This document shows, piece by piece, positions 55,526-64,000 of a stretch of DNA of 64,000 bases. Position 1 is the stretch's first letter, and each line of letters starts with the position of its first letter. Below the pieces are notes generated by a model. It ran no database searches. It was not told the origin of the DNA and saw only the letters and a program-made list of their open reading frames with translations. Origin of the DNA: Acidobacteriota bacterium (GTDB lineage: Bacteria; Acidobacteriota; Terriglobia; UBA7540); the NCBI GenBank assembly GCA_902812365.1, contig CADDZC010000003.1, positions 39,267 through 103,266 of the forward strand, written 5' to 3'. Position numbers and translations under genes: made by a program.

Positions 55526-58253
55526 GGCTGGCGAGGTCGCGGCGCCCGCTACCTGGCGGGCGGCCGGCCGAGAAGCTCCCGATTGCACTCGTCACGCGGT
55601 TCGAAAACGCCTCGACCCGGATAGCCGACTCGCTCATAACCACGGTGACGGCTCCGGCGAGGTCAGTTCGCCACACCGCCACGCCGGCCTGCCGGAGCTC
55701 GTCAAGGATTTGAGGAGCAGGCAGATTCCTGGCGTTGTCACGCTCCACCGCCATCAGCGCGACTCTCGGCTGCAGGCACCGGAGCCATTCGGGAGTGAAG
55801 GCCAACTTGGCTCCCTGATGGCCAACCCGGACCAGCGTGCTCGCGAGAGACGCCCCGGCGCCAACGAGCTGCTTCTCGACCGAAGCGGTGATGCTTCCGG
55901 GCAGAAGGACCGAGCGTGTTCCGCTGACCAGCCGGAGCGCGAGAGTACCGGAGCTTGAAGCCCGCCGGCTGGTCGGAGCCCGCGCGGCCAGACGGCGCGG
56001 TGGCCAAAGAATGTCAACCCGCGCGCTGGCGATGCGGACGGAATCTCCGGCCGCCGTTTCCCTAACGCGCACGCCGAGAGCGTCGGCATCGCTCAGAAGG
56101 GCGGCCCAGCGCGGATCAGGGAGTTCGTCAGCCAAGGGAGGATGCCATAGTTGCCCGACGCGAAAATTCTTCAGCACGGAATCAATTGCGCTTAAATCGC
56201 TGCTGCGATCCTCCGCCGCGACCACGATGTCGATTTTCTTAAGACCGCGCGACCAAAGATACGGCGAGACGATGTTCTCCCCCGGGTCCCAGGCGTGTTC
56301 GCGAAGGCGGCCTTGAGATCGCCCCCATCCATCTGGCGCTCCACAAGCTCCGACCAGGACCGTCGTGCCGTCCGGCAACACGATGAACGTGGCGTCGCCG
56401 CCGCCGCAGTCGAGCGCCGTCACCTCCACGATGCCGCGAGGAAGATCCGGCGCGAAGGGATAGACCACAACCAGGGCACTCATCACACCGAAAGCGGCCG
56501 CAGCGGCGAGACCGATCGACCGCCAGCGCCCGAGCGCGATCGCACCCACAACGATGGAGCTGGCGAAACCCCAAGCCACCCAGTCGGGCGGCGACGGAAC
56601 ACGGTACGACAGCCACGCCGGCACGTGGTGCAGCCGGGTCAAGGCAAAAAGCATCTCGACAATGCCAGCCACTGGCCGGGCAAAACATGCGGCCGGCCTC
56701 GGAATCGTCGCGCTCAGAACCATAGTGGGGAAGCCAACCGCCAGCAAGACGGTCATCAGGGGGATGGCCAGCGCATTGAGTCCGATTCCGACTAGCGTGA
56801 CACGATGAAAGGTTTCGGCCATGGGCAGAAGGAGACCCACCTGGAGAAGGGCCGAGAACCACACGATGTTGATGATCCAGAGGACAGCTCGAGTGGATAA
56901 GGTGACGGCATGCTGCGCCAACCGTGGATGAGCGTCGAAAAACTTCCACCGCGCCTCCAGCGCCGCGATCAGCGAACGCAGGTCCAGCCGGAACTGGACT
57001 TGGCGCGGATCCAGAAGAACATCCCGTTCTGGCGACGGTAGCTGTTCAAGGGCCCGCCGATAAGGCTCAGTCGAGCGTTCAAGGACCGGGACCGCCACGC
57101 CCGCGATTAACAAGGCCGCGGCAAACGAGAGCTGAAAGCCGGATTCGAACAACCACGCCGGACGATCCACCAGCAACAGAAGGGCCGCAAGGCCGAGGGC
57201 ATTCAACGCGCGATGGTCGCGATCGAACAAACCCGCCAGCAGAAATGCCATGATCATGACGGTGGCCCGCAACGTAGGCGCGCGCTGCTCGACCAGCAAT
57301 GCGTACACCAGCAAAAAGCTGAACAGAACGGCCAATCTTGGCGTTTTCCTCAGTCTCAGGAGACGCAGTAACCCGCCAGCGAGCATAGCCAGCAGGCCGA
57401 CGTGCAGACCGGCAATCACCAGGAGGTGATACAGGCCGCTTTTGCGAAAATGATCCACCGTTTCTGAATCCAACGAGGAGCGGTCCCCGAGCAAAACAGC
57501 CTTGAGCACGGCACCATCGCCGCCCTGCCGCGTCCAGGGCGGAAACAGGCGGTCGATTCCAGCCAGCAGTTGGCGACGCGTGTTCTCGACCAGCGGGAAG
57601 AGTCTCGGACTACCGGCGCTCGGAAGCTTCTGGATCAACTGCGGATCGCGAATCGTGCCCGTCCAGTACAAGTCTTCAATTGACTGCATTCGCGTGCGAA
57701 AATCGAAACTTCCCGGATTGCGGTACACCCGAGGCTGGCGCAACCGAACCTCCGCGACAACGCAGTCGCCATATCGAAGGCGCGGCAACGCCATTTGGGC
57801 GAGTTGACCACGATCGTTTGGCCATTCGAGCCACAGGCGGATGCGCCCCGACGCCGGCCGGCTCACGGCAGCCGTTTCCATGCGGGTCAGAGCTACATCA
57901 AATTGCCAACCCAAAGCCGTCTGAATAGGATCGCTCATCAGACGCCCGGCAACGCGCACCGGCTCCTTGGGATTAATTCCCCATTCCGCCAGATGAGAAA
58001 TATGGGAAGGTGGAAAACGGAGATCGAACAGATAGGCGGCAGCAGAACCCGAGAACACAAAACCCGAAAGGGCAAAAGTTAATGCTAACCATCGCCGGTC
58101 GTGCCGGAGCAACACCAAACCTACCACCAGACACACGGCGGCGCATGCGGTAGCCACCGCCGCGCCTTTCGAGGGAACGAAACCCGCGCCGCACCGCGTC
58201 AGGCTGATCCCGAGCGCAAAGGAGCACGCCAATGCCAGCATGGGGTACTTCAT
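55512..58253 (-). CDS. comEC: ComEC/Rec2-type DNA-uptake channel with degenerate metallo-beta-lactamase domain
   Basis: The 913-residue protein has an N-terminal DUF4131-like region with membrane helices and an OB-fold-like part (residues 70-190). The Competence multi-helix domain is present (LKAVLLGDRSSLDSETVDHF, SGLYHLLVIAGLHVGLLAMLAGG). A C-terminal metallo-beta-lactamase-like domain spans about residues 605-895. ComEC forms the inner-membrane channel for single-stranded DNA in transformation. Here the lactamase domain keeps the fold markers but lacks the usual ligands: the HxxxDH motif reads AAEDRSSDLSA and the HHGS motif reads VGHQGAK. No comEA or comF gene is adjacent. Confidence 0.88.
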   Translation of the reverse strand: MKYPMLALACSFALGISLTRCGAGFVPSKGAAVATACAAVCLVVGLVLLRHDRRWLALTFALSGFVFSGSAAAYLFDLRFPPSHISHLAEWGINPKEPVRVAGRLMSDPIQTALGWQFDVALTRMETAAVSRPASGRIRLWLEWPNDRGQLAQMALPRLRYGDCVVAEVRLRQPRVYRNPGSFDFRTRMQSIEDLYWTGTIRDPQLIQKLPSAGSPRLFPLVENTRRQLLAGIDRLFPPWTRQGGDGAVLKAVLLGDRSSLDSETVDHFRKSGLYHLLVIAGLHVGLLAMLAGGLLRLLRLRKTPRLAVLFSFLLVYALLVEQRAPTLRATVMIMAFLLAGLFDRDHRALNALGLAALLLLVDRPAWLFESGFQLSFAAALLIAGVAVPVLERSTEPYRRALEQLPSPERDVLLDPRQVQFRLDLRSLIAALEARWKFFDAHPRLAQHAVTLSTRAVLWIINIVWFSALLQVGLLLPMAETFHRVTLVGIGLNALAIPLMTVLLAVGFPTMVLSATIPRPAACFARPVAGIVEMLFALTRLHHVPAWLSYRVPSPPDWVAWGFASSIVVGAIALGRWRSIGLAAAAAFGVMSALVVVYPFAPDLPRGIVEVTALDCGGGDATFIVLPDGTTVLVGACGAPDGWGRSQGRLREHAWDPGENIVSPYLWSRGLKKIDIVVAAEDRSSDLSAIDSVLKNFRVGQLWHPPLADELPDPRWAALLSDADALGVRVRETAAGDSVRIASARVDILWPPRRLAARAPTSRRASSSGTLALRLVSGTRSVLLPGSITASVEKQLVGAGASLASTLVRVGHQGAKLAFTPEWLRCLQPRVALMAVERDNARNLPAPQILDELRQAGVAVWRTDLAGAVTVVMSESAIRVEAFSNRVTSAIGSFSAGRPPGSGRRDLASLRAF

Positions 58254-58625
58254 GGCACGGTTAACCCTGCGGACGAGGCCCGCAACTCGTCAGTACCCGA
58301 ACGACTGGGCCGCAACCCGTTGCCCGCCTTCCCAGTCCGGTGCGTCGTCTTCGTGGCGAATCGTCGGGGCACTAGGCCGGCCCGTGGGGGCATGGCTTGG
58401 CCTCTCACAACCACCGCCCAGCACTTGCCCGACCTCCCAGGCGTCGCAGCCGAGGTCTTGCCCTGCGAGGACTCAGCTTCAGGAAGCCTCCGCAGGCCTC
58501 TCCGAATTCCGAGGTTCCACGTCGGTCTCCACGGTCTCGAAAATCGCGTCCCCAACATTCACCGACTTCCACGGCTTCTAAATCTATGCTCCGACCGGCG
58601 ACCTCAGAGTATACTGCGGTAGGAA
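58254..58625. other. 372-bp intergenic region
   Basis: Between the divergent comEC and acetyltransferase genes I find a rightward TATACT (58610-58615) just before the first ATG and no recognisable RNA gene or repeat. Open frames on both strands look like shadows of high GC content. Confidence 0.55.
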
Positions 58626-59762
58626 ATGTTTCGGGCAGCCTGGACGGCGCGCCAGCGCAGTCGGCAAAGGGGCGGTTCCTCCATGTTGCGCTTTACTTTC
58701 GCCCCATCGCCCGACCACAAAATGTGCATGGCTTGCGGCGAGTTGCCGACCGGCCCTGTGCCTGAATGCGGCCACCCGATAAGCCGGAGAGGAGGGCTTC
58801 TGTCGGCGGTCGAGATCATTGACATTCGTCAATTCAGAGCGTCAGACTTCGCCCCCTTGATCGACGCAGAGTCTCGCGCATGGTACGAAGGCCTCAAATG
58901 GGACTATCGAGCGTCGGCACAACTCATTTACGGGTGCCTGGCCGAAAAGCGGCTGGCCGGTTTCGCCCTCGTCCATGGAAAGCAGATTAAGGGTTATAGC
59001 TTTTTTGTCTATGAACGCGGCAAAGGTCTGATTGGCGATCTGTTTGTCGACTCGGGAACTCACACCTTCGAGCACGCGTGGCTCCTTTTGGACCATGTGA
59101 TCGAGACGGTGACGGCTACTCCCGGAACGGTGCGGGTAGAGGCGCAGTTGCCGCATTTTACACTCGACGAACTAGCGCCGCGCTTCCGCGCCCGAGGCTT
59201 TGAAGCCTACGAGCGGCGCTTTATGGTGCGGGCGCTGGAGGACCAGGCTGCCGCTCTCGGCCAGCACGCCGGGCGCGATGTGTTGCGAGAATTTACGTTG
59301 GAGCCCTGGGAACGCTCGCATGATCGAGACGCCGCCGTTCTCCTTTACGAGAGCTACCGGGACCACGTGGACACACTCATCAATGATCAATACGCGTCAC
59401 TAGGGGGCGCGAGCCGCCTGATTGAAAACATCACCCACCTGCGAGGCTGCGGCAACCAAATTCCACAAGGTTCGCTGGTGGCCATTCATCGACCGACACG
59501 AAAACTGGCGGCGGTCCTCGCCTTGACGGCCGTGCGTCCGGCGACCGCCCATATTCCCCAGATTGCAGTCGCCACACCTTTCCAGGGCCGCGGTCTCGGC
59601 ACCGCGCTGATGACCCGCGCGCTTGGACAAGCAGCACAGCAAGGACACCGTGAAGTCTCCCTCACCGTCACGAGCGCAAACCGCAGAGCGGTGCGGTTCT
59701 ATGAGCGATTGAAGTTTGAAACGTTTCGCACTTTTGGCGCTTATGTTTGGAACCATCGATAG
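58626..59762 (+). CDS. GNAT-family N-acetyltransferase with two GNAT-like halves
   Basis: The frame codes for 378 residues. Conserved sequence begins near residue 62 (VEIIDIRQFRASDFAPLI). The C-terminal GNAT core is clear: IPQIAVATPFQGRGLGTALMTRAL is the acetyl-CoA loop and VTSANRRAVRFYERLKFETF the final strand-helix. The first half looks like a second, weaker GNAT fold. The substrate is unknown. The true start is uncertain. ATG 58626 lies only about 11 bases after a TATACT. ATG 58683 has GGGG upstream, and an AGGAGGG at 58789-58795 has no standard start codon after it. The extra N-terminus contains a CxxC ... CGH pattern. Confidence 0.8.
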   Translation: MFRAAWTARQRSRQRGGSSMLRFTFAPSPDHKMCMACGELPTGPVPECGHPISRRGGLLSAVEIIDIRQFRASDFAPLIDAESRAWYEGLKWDYRASAQLIYGCLAEKRLAGFALVHGKQIKGYSFFVYERGKGLIGDLFVDSGTHTFEHAWLLLDHVIETVTATPGTVRVEAQLPHFTLDELAPRFRARGFEAYERRFMVRALEDQAAALGQHAGRDVLREFTLEPWERSHDRDAAVLLYESYRDHVDTLINDQYASLGGASRLIENITHLRGCGNQIPQGSLVAIHRPTRKLAAVLALTAVRPATAHIPQIAVATPFQGRGLGTALMTRALGQAAQQGHREVSLTVTSANRRAVRFYERLKFETFRTFGAYVWNHR

Positions 59763-59869
59763 CACCGGGGAGGAAATATCGACATCCGATCATCGCCAGG
59801 GTCGCGCGCCGACCACGCGCATCCTGCCGGCCAAACTGAGGAGCGTACTCCTGCTGGCGCTCCGTCTCC

Positions 59870-60334
59870 TCAGACCTTACCCTTTGATTTCAGCAAATCC
59901 TTGAGTTCATCCATGAATTCGCGGACGTCTTTGAAATCCAGGTACACCGAGGCGAACCGCACGTAGGCCACTTTGTCGAGTGCTTTCAGCCGGTTCATCA
60001 CCAGTTCTCCCACTGCCGAACTGGACAACTCACGGTCAGGCGACTCGGCCACGTAGGTCTCCGCCTGGTTGACAATCTCTTCGAGTTGATTCATCGCCAC
60101 CGGGCGCTTCTCGCAGGCTTTCAGCAGCCCGGCCAGGATCTTTTGCCGGTCGAACTTTTCGCGGCGGCCGTCCTTCTTGACAATCATGTGCGGAATCTCA
60201 TCCAGTCGCTCGTAGGTGGTGAATCGTCGCCCGCACTTCGTGCATTCGCGCCGCCGACGAACCATGTCGCCTGTCTTGCTTTCACGCGAGTCTACAACCC
60301 GATCCTGGAGTGTCGAACAGAACGGACAGCGCAT
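59870..60334 (-). CDS. nrdR: Transcriptional repressor NrdR
   Basis: The 154-residue repressor has the zinc ribbon MRCPFCSTLQDRVVDSRE ... ECTKCGRRFTTYER and an ATP-cone domain (VKKDGRREKFDRQKILAGLLKACEKRPV). NrdR senses ATP/dATP and represses ribonucleotide reductase genes by binding NrdR boxes. No nrd gene is in the window. It is convergent with the acetyltransferase and divergent from the TPR gene. Confidence 0.97.
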   Translation of the reverse strand: MRCPFCSTLQDRVVDSRESKTGDMVRRRRECTKCGRRFTTYERLDEIPHMIVKKDGRREKFDRQKILAGLLKACEKRPVAMNQLEEIVNQAETYVAESPDRELSSSAVGELVMNRLKALDKVAYVRFASVYLDFKDVREFMDELKDLLKSKGKV

Positions 60335-60533
60335 CGCCTCTCGTCCGCAACTTTACTCACTTTCACCCGCGCAGGCGAGGTTACAACGTTCGAGGCCGTC
60401 ATGTCGAGTCCAGTAGGATGCCGATTCGGCACCAAAGCGGGCACGCCGGGTACAGCGGATCAGGTGGAACTTTGATACGATTGGACATAGCTTGCATCGG
60501 TTTGATGGCTCGGAAGCGGACGGAGGTTCACCC

Positions 60534-63260
60534 GTGGCGCTGAGACGTGCTTTTTCCATCTCGCTGGCCTCCGCAATGACGAGATTTTTTGAATCCGACA
60601 TTTCCCGCACTGAACGGTCGGCGTGGGATGAGTTCAACGAAGCCGGTACGCGCGCCTATAACGAGGGGCGCTACGCGGAGGCCGAACAGCACCACCGGGC
60701 CGCCCTGCGGGAAGCCGCGACCTTTGCGCCCGAAGACGCCCGACGCGCCGCGAGCCTCAACAATCTGGGTGAGGCTTGTCGCGCCCAGGGCCGTCTGGAA
60801 GAGGCCGAACCGCTTTTTCTCGAGGCCCTTGCCATTCGCGAAGGCGCGCTGGGGTGGGAGCACCCGAGCGTTGCCCAAACTCTGAACAACTTGGCCGCGC
60901 TCTATGCCGCCCAAGGCAAGCTGAACGAAGCCGAGCCGCTCTACCGGCGCGCGCTGGCTATCGAAGAAGATACCCTCGGCCGCGAACATCCTTCCGTGGC
61001 GGCTAGCCTGAACAACCTCGCCTTGCTCTACAAGGCCCAGGGTGATTATCGCCAGGCCTTGCCGCTGCTTTCCCGCTCGCTCCATATCTGGATCAACGCC
61101 CTCGGCCCCGAACACCCGTTCGTGGCCACTTGCTTCAACAATCTCGCCGCGCTTTCGGCCGCTCAGAATATGCTGGCCGAGGCGGAGGCGTTCTTCCAGC
61201 AGGCTCTGGCCATTAAGGAAGCCGTGCTCGGCCCGGAACATCCCGACGTGGCCATCATTCGCGATAATCTGGCCGAGGTGCACCGCCGCCAGGGACGGGG
61301 CGAGGAATCGGAGGCGTTGGCGGATCGCGCGCTCCCCGCCGAGCCCAAGACGGGGCCGAAGGGAATATCCGACTATTCCTCGCCCGCGGACGTCTCCCGT
61401 CCGCCCCGCAGCCACGCCGGCGCGGACTCACTGGCCATGCCCGCGTTCAGCCAGAGCTCCCCGATGGCTGTCCCTAACGAGGGCACCAAGCCCGATCGCA
61501 CGGCTGTCGCCCGCGCCCTCGAACGCCTGGCCTCCCTTGCCGAAACAGACGGCGGGCTCCCCGAAGTGCCTTCGGCGTCCCACGATGAGGTCGAGCATGC
61601 GACAGAAACTAGTTCCAACCCGAGCGGGCCGCCCGTCAATTCAGTCTCCGAACCGGCTCCAACATTGGCGGCAGACCCGCCGATTTCTGCTCCGCCCTCA
61701 CCTCATCCCCTCGCGCTGCCCCTGGATCACGCCACCCTGGAAGCCTCCGGCGCCGGGGAACGCGCCGCGAGTGTGGCTGCGCCGGCGGCGAGTCCCGCCC
61801 GCCGGCCGTTGGAGGCTACTTTACTCAGCATGCTTCAGGACGCCGAGCGATCCATCGGACCTCAACACGCTAGCCTAGCGCCAATTTGGAATCGGTTGGG
61901 ACTTCTTTATCGGATCGAAAACCGCACCAGCGAGGCCCAAGCGGCTTGGAGGCGCGCGCTCGACCTCCGCGAAACATCCCTGGGAGCCGAGCACCCCGAC
62001 GTTGTGCTCCTGGCCAAGCGGCTTGCCGAACTCTGCTTGGAAGAGAACGACTGGGCTCGGGCCGAGCCGCTTTTTTCCCAGGTGCTGGCCAGCGATGAAC
62101 GGAATCTCGGTCCAGGGCATCCGGCGGTGGCATTTGATCTGAGCGAGCTGGCTCTGATTGGCGAGGCCCGGGCAGACGATGCGAAAGCGGCGGAGCTCTA
62201 CCGGCGCTCTCTAGCCATCCTGGAGCGACACCGGGGTAGCAGCCATCCCGATGTCGCCTCCCTGTTGGTCCGGCTTGCCTTGATTTTGCGGCGATCCGAA
62301 GCGAACGCCGAAGCGCGGGAACACCTCGAGCGCGCCGTGGCTATTCAGGAAAAGTGGCTGGGGCCCCAGCACCCGGAACTCGCCTCGACGCTGAACCATC
62401 TGGCGTCGATCTACCTCCGGATGGGAAAGACGGTTGCGGCTGCCGAGCTCCTGCGGCGCGCCCTGGACATCCAGCATACGACGCTCGGACCCGACCACCC
62501 GAGCCTCGCCCAAAGTCTCAACAATCTAGGAACGCTTTACAGTACCGAAGGCAAGTACCACGAGGCGGATCAACTGTTGCAAAGGGCGCTTGAGATCAAG
62601 TGCGCATCGTTAGGGCCGGAGCATCCGTCGCTCGCCACGAGCCTCAACAACTTGGCGTTGCTTTATAAGACCCAAGGGCGGTACAGCGAAGCCGAAGATT
62701 TGTGCCGCCGTTCGATCGCGATCCGGCAAAAGGCCTTCACGGCAGATCATCCGGCAGTGGCGGAAGGGTTGAGCGGTCTTGCGGCCATTTACGCCGCGCA
62801 AGGAAAATACCCGGAAGCCAAACCGTTGTTAACCCGTGCCATCGAGATTCGCCGCAAGGCCTTCGGGGAAGCCCATCCGCGTGTGATGGAAAGCCTTAGC
62901 GATCTAGCCGGGCTTTACTGTGCCGATGGGAAATACGCGGCAGCGGAATCGCTTTACCAGCACGCCCTCTCGATTCGGCAGAAGGCGGGCGGGGATGATC
63001 AGAGCCTTGCTGCCTTGCTGATCAAACTAGCCGAGGTTTTTGAGGCCCAAGGTCGCGACGCCCAGGCCGAACCACTCTATGCCCGCGCCGTCAACCTCCT
63101 CGACCGCTCCGACGTAGCGGTGCCGGTTCGGATTTCGACTCTGGAGCGCGAGGCTCGCGTGTTGCGGCGCCTCGGCCGCCATGCCGAAGCGCAATCGGCT
63201 GAAGAGACGGCTCGCGTCCTGCACTCTCAGCTTGGCAAGGAAAGCATCCATGCCCAGTAA
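60534..63260 (+). CDS. Large kinesin-light-chain-type TPR protein in two blocks
   Basis: The 908-residue protein consists of two arrays of 42-residue TPRs of the NphP3/kinesin light chain type (repeating LGPEHPSVA-SLNNLALLYKAQGKYxEAExLYxRALAI). The first block is about residues 35-280 (six repeats), the second about 440-895 (ten to eleven). They are joined by a ~150-residue Pro/Ser/Ala-rich linker without repeats. There is no signal peptide and no catalytic domain, so a scaffold or protein-binding role is inferred. GTG 60534 has GGAGG seven bases upstream. TTG 60492 and ATG 60576 are alternatives. The stop overlaps the next start by 11 bases. Confidence 0.85.
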   Translation: MALRRAFSISLASAMTRFFESDISRTERSAWDEFNEAGTRAYNEGRYAEAEQHHRAALREAATFAPEDARRAASLNNLGEACRAQGRLEEAEPLFLEALAIREGALGWEHPSVAQTLNNLAALYAAQGKLNEAEPLYRRALAIEEDTLGREHPSVAASLNNLALLYKAQGDYRQALPLLSRSLHIWINALGPEHPFVATCFNNLAALSAAQNMLAEAEAFFQQALAIKEAVLGPEHPDVAIIRDNLAEVHRRQGRGEESEALADRALPAEPKTGPKGISDYSSPADVSRPPRSHAGADSLAMPAFSQSSPMAVPNEGTKPDRTAVARALERLASLAETDGGLPEVPSASHDEVEHATETSSNPSGPPVNSVSEPAPTLAADPPISAPPSPHPLALPLDHATLEASGAGERAASVAAPAASPARRPLEATLLSMLQDAERSIGPQHASLAPIWNRLGLLYRIENRTSEAQAAWRRALDLRETSLGAEHPDVVLLAKRLAELCLEENDWARAEPLFSQVLASDERNLGPGHPAVAFDLSELALIGEARADDAKAAELYRRSLAILERHRGSSHPDVASLLVRLALILRRSEANAEAREHLERAVAIQEKWLGPQHPELASTLNHLASIYLRMGKTVAAAELLRRALDIQHTTLGPDHPSLAQSLNNLGTLYSTEGKYHEADQLLQRALEIKCASLGPEHPSLATSLNNLALLYKTQGRYSEAEDLCRRSIAIRQKAFTADHPAVAEGLSGLAAIYAAQGKYPEAKPLLTRAIEIRRKAFGEAHPRVMESLSDLAGLYCADGKYAAAESLYQHALSIRQKAGGDDQSLAALLIKLAEVFEAQGRDAQAEPLYARAVNLLDRSDVAVPVRISTLEREARVLRRLGRHAEAQSAEETARVLHSQLGKESIHAQ

Positions 63261-63924
63261 GGCGGCCGACCCGTTCGAGAGCCGGCGGCGTCTCCGATTC
63301 GTGCCTCGGTTCCTTTTTGCCGCCGGCACCCTGACCGTCGTGACCGTCCTGCTGACTCTCCGCTTTGCCGGCCGGTGGCTGGTTGTTCGCGATCCCCTAC
63401 CTTCCCATGCCGATGTGGCTGTCATGCTGGATGGTGCGGCGGAAGAAGTGCGGCTCCGTCGCGCGGCGGCAATGGATCTGCTGGCCGAACGGCGGGTGGA
63501 TCATGTGCTGATCAGCCTTCCCCAGAGTAACGCGTGGGATGAGCCCTTTTTGGAGATCGCCCGGTCATACCTGGACAGGGTTTACCCGCGCGGACTCGTG
63601 GAACGCGTCGCGTTCTGCGTGCTCGATCCGAGCGTCAACTCGACGGCCGAGGAGGCCGTCGCGCTCGAACGGTGTCTCGAGCAGCATGGCTGGTACTCGG
63701 TGGTTGTGGTGACGTCGGATTTTCACACCCGGCGGGCTCGCATGATTTGGAGGAGAACCCTGAAAGAAGCCAGCCCCGCCTTTTCAGTGGTGGTTTACCC
63801 TGTCGCCAGCCGGGAATTCAGGCCTCGTGGCTGGTGGCGCCAGCGCGAGTATGCCAAAACTTGGTTGCGGGAGACTGTGAAGACGATCTGGATTCTGGTT
63901 GTCGGAATCAACCACTGGCGCTAG
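63250..63924 (+). CDS. Membrane-anchored YdcF/DUF218-like protein
   Basis: The 224-residue protein has one N-terminal membrane helix (FLFAAGTLTVVTVLLTLRFAG) and then a DUF218-like fold. ADVAVMLDGAAEEVRLRRAAAMDLL opens the domain, NSTAEEAVALERCL is the usual N-[ST]-x-E motif, and WYSVVVVTSDFHTRRARMIWRR contains the TSxxHxxRA signature. DUF218 proteins are linked to envelope polysaccharide metabolism, but the reaction is unclear. The start lies inside the TPR gene (11-base overlap), so the two are translationally coupled. AAGGAAAG precedes the ATG. Confidence 0.82.
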   Translation: MPSKAADPFESRRRLRFVPRFLFAAGTLTVVTVLLTLRFAGRWLVVRDPLPSHADVAVMLDGAAEEVRLRRAAAMDLLAERRVDHVLISLPQSNAWDEPFLEIARSYLDRVYPRGLVERVAFCVLDPSVNSTAEEAVALERCLEQHGWYSVVVVTSDFHTRRARMIWRRTLKEASPAFSVVVYPVASREFRPRGWWRQREYAKTWLRETVKTIWILVVGINHWR

Positions 63925-63933
63925 AGCTAAGGG

Positions 63934-64000
63934 ATGATGAAACCGGCGGCGGGCGGCCAACACTTCAGCCCCACACGAAATGCCCTTTCCCATCCTACGC
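63934..64000 (+). CDS. Possible 5' end of a further gene, cut by window edge
   Basis: ATGATG at 63934, ten bases after the YdcF-like stop and with AAGGG just before it, opens a frame that stays open to the window end (MMKPAAGGQHFSPTRNAL). It is too short to identify. Confidence 0.2.
   Translation, partial: MMKPAAGGQHFSPTRNALSHPT

Noticed and set aside
58254..58625. RNase P RNA or another structured RNA on the minus strand
   Set aside because: A few GC-rich helices are possible, but the conserved RNase P sequence blocks are absent.

Overview
The window looks like part of a soil or sediment Acidobacteriota chromosome (Solibacter/Bryobacter-like is my inference). It is GC-rich and carries four giant Oar-type TonB-dependent receptors, each with an N-terminal carboxypeptidase-regulatory-like domain. 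It also has a Pal lipoprotein with an extra beta-domain and WD40/PEGA and kinesin-light-chain-type TPR proteins, which are common in that phylum. No rRNA, tRNA, CRISPR array, prophage or intact insertion sequence was found. Most genes are housekeeping genes.

Layout, left to right. 0-5 kb: an exported WD40 protein, an amino-acid permease fused to a USP-like domain, and a leftward EamA permease. 5.1-5.5 kb: an FMN riboswitch with a perfectly paired P1, reading into the first TonB receptor (5.5-8.9 kb). 8.9-13 kb: a heme operon, ccsA/hemX-hemA-hemC-hemD. 13-16 kb: argS and an M55 D-aminopeptidase, leftward. 16-19.5 kb: a second TonB receptor. 19.5-20.4 kb: an AT-rich intergenic region with a five-copy 23-bp repeat cluster and a strong leftward promoter. 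20.4-22.3 kb: pal-dinB-pyrE. 22.3-27 kb: a LacI regulator behind a third TonB receptor, then an intergenic region with a small beta-barrel gene remnant. 27.7-30.4 kb: pyrC and a PUT-like permease.

30.7-35.7 kb: a compact vgrG island of five co-directional genes. They are VgrG with a membrane-like tail, a separate beta-helix spike piece, a DUF6931-like protein, a PAAR tip, and a papain-like C39 peptidase with two zinc ribbons. No type VI sheath, baseplate or ClpV gene lies in the window, so this is an orphan effector-delivery cassette. 35.8-39.6 kb: a PafA-type phosphatase, RlpA and MtaB. 39.6-42.5 kb: an octaheme cytochrome c and P5C dehydrogenase, leftward. 42.9-46.4 kb: the fourth TonB receptor, ending at a perfect hairpin shared with convergent anmK.

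48.5-52.5 kb: a proteostasis block, hsp20-hsp20-clpB. 52.5-55.5 kb: an NtrB/NtrC-like two-component pair. 55.5-58.3 kb: a ComEC homologue whose metallo-beta-lactamase domain has lost its metal ligands. 58.6-64 kb: a GNAT acetyltransferase, nrdR, a large two-block TPR protein and an overlapping membrane-anchored YdcF-like protein.

The two strongest leads are: (1) an FMN riboswitch driving an outer-membrane TonB receptor next to a divergent EamA permease, suggesting an outer plus inner membrane flavin uptake route; (2) the orphan VgrG/PAAR/C39-zinc-ribbon cassette, a plausible undescribed effector module.
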